From NCBI GenBank assembly GCA_018970465.1, contig JAGWWI010000005.1, positions 1-45,504 on the forward strand: a stretch of 45,504 nucleotides of DNA. The letters are read 5' to 3'. How positions within the stretch are numbered: the stretch's first letter is position 1; the number at the start of each line of letters is the position of its first letter. Below are positions 44,394 through 45,504 of this stretch, in pieces. A program made the position numbers and the translations under genes. This DNA is from Patescibacteria group bacterium (GTDB taxonomy: Bacteria; Patescibacteriota; Minisyncoccia; Phycocordibacterales; Phycocordibacteraceae). The notes beneath the pieces were generated by a model. It ran no database searches. It saw nothing but the letters and a program-made list of their open reading frames with translations, and was not told the origin of the DNA.

Positions 44394-45290
44394 ATGAACC
44401 TCTACGCCGAGCGCGCGCGCAATGTGCGGCGCACGTGGGCGCTGATTATCGTCTTCGCGCTGGTCGTCGTCGCGATCGGCTATGCTATCAGCGGGTACTA
44501 CGGCAACCCGGCGATCCTCGTCATCGCCGGCGCTATCGCGATCGCGACGAACTTCTACGCCTACTGGGCCTCCGACAAGCTCGTGCTCTCCCTGAACAAG
44601 GCGCGCCCGGCGAGGCGCGAAGAATTTTTCGACTTCTACACCGTGACCGAGAACATGGCGATCGCCGCCGGGCTCCCGAAGCCCAAGCTCTACGTGATCG
44701 ACGATCCGGCTCCGAACGCATTCGCGACGGGCCGCGACGAGCAGCACGCGGTCGTCTGCGCCACTACGGGCCTCCTCGCGATGATGACGCGACCAGAGCT
44801 CGAGGGCGTCGTCGCGCACGAGCTCTCGCACGTGAAGAACCGCGACATCCTGCTCATGACAGTGGCGGTCGTGCTCGCGGGCTCCGTCGCCCTCGCGGCG
44901 AATATCTTCCTCCGCGCCTCGTTCTGGGGCGGGGGCGGGCGGGATAATCGCGACAACGGCAACGCGCTCTTCGCCGTGCTTGCGATCGTCGCGATCATCC
45001 TCGCGCCCTTGGCGGCGCAGCTCATAGAGCTCGCGATCAGCCGCCGCCGCGAATACCTCGCCGACGAGTCCGGCGCGCTCCTTACGCGCTACCCCGAGGG
45101 CCTCGCCTCGGCCCTCGAGAAGATCGGGGAGTGGCGAGAGCCGATGCGGAGCGCGAACCTCGCGACCGCGCACCTCTTCATCGGCGACCCGTTCGGCAAG
45201 AGCGGCGGGGGAGCCGGCTGGATCGAGCGCCTCTTCTCGACGCACCCGCCGATCCAAGAGCGCATCAAGCGCCTCCTTGCGACCGCCTAG
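44394..45290 (+). CDS. htpX: M48 family metalloprotease HtpX
   Basis: LEGVVAHELSHVKNRDILLMT, SRRREYLADESGALLTRYPEGLASALEKI, FSTHPPIQERIKRL. Confidence 0.94.
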   Translation: MNLYAERARNVRRTWALIIVFALVVVAIGYAISGYYGNPAILVIAGAIAIATNFYAYWASDKLVLSLNKARPARREEFFDFYTVTENMAIAAGLPKPKLYVIDDPAPNAFATGRDEQHAVVCATTGLLAMMTRPELEGVVAHELSHVKNRDILLMTVAVVLAGSVALAANIFLRASFWGGGGRDNRDNGNALFAVLAIVAIILAPLAAQLIELAISRRREYLADESGALLTRYPEGLASALEKIGEWREPMRSANLATAHLFIGDPFGKSGGGAGWIERLFSTHPPIQERIKRLLATA

Positions 45291-45371
45291 GGGCGAAGGC
45301 CGAAAGTAGCGAGCAAGTAAGCCATATTTCGCAGCCCCCCGCCCGCGGCCTTCCCAAGGGCCGAATAGAGT

Positions 45372-45504
45372 TCAACACCTTGGAATCGCTTTCAGCATTT
45401 CAGCGGGCGTTCTGCAGCCGATGCCCATGTGCGGCCGCTCCGTGTTGTACCAGTCAACGAAGAGCGGGATGTCCTTCGCGTCGTGCATCGAGAACCCCTC
45501 TTTC
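45372..45504 (-). CDS. IS481-like transposase, C-terminal part, truncated by window edge
   Basis: Encodes ...HMGIGCRTPAEMLKAIPRC, homologous to the 76-942 transposase. Confidence 0.85.
   Translation of the reverse strand, partial: KEGFSMHDAKDIPLFVDWYNTERPHMGIGCRTPAEMLKAIPRC

Overview
High-GC bacterial chromosomal window; gene content suggests a Patescibacteria/CPR-type genome, but that is inference. Most of 6.5-45.3 kb is ordinary housekeeping: class II ribonucleotide reductase, RNase P RNA, MurJ, LepA, TypA, tmRNA+SmpB, FtsH, PyrC/PyrD, RecG, malic enzyme, LemA, HtpX and tRNAs. It is punctuated by mobile elements: IS481-like at both window edges, an IS110-family element, two LAGLIDADG ORFs, and a Y1/RAYT-type transposase flanked by inverted palindromes. 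The outstanding region is about 0.98-6.52 kb. A near-consensus promoter (984-1011) precedes a one-strand array of short orphan ORFs, ending at a perfect 15-bp hairpin (6489-6521). At least six intergenic copies of one three-hairpin RNA motif occur there, with compensatory base changes visible between copies; five sit upstream of an ORF or coupled ORF pair, and the sixth closes the array. Two further structured modules each occur twice. The ORFs themselves are packed with perfect short inverted repeats, including 12-bp stems and a 28-bp perfect palindrome. One ORF resembles the DUF1874/AcrIII-1 (cA4 ring nuclease) family; the others match nothing I recognise. All calls come from reading the sequence by eye; no searches or folding programs were run.
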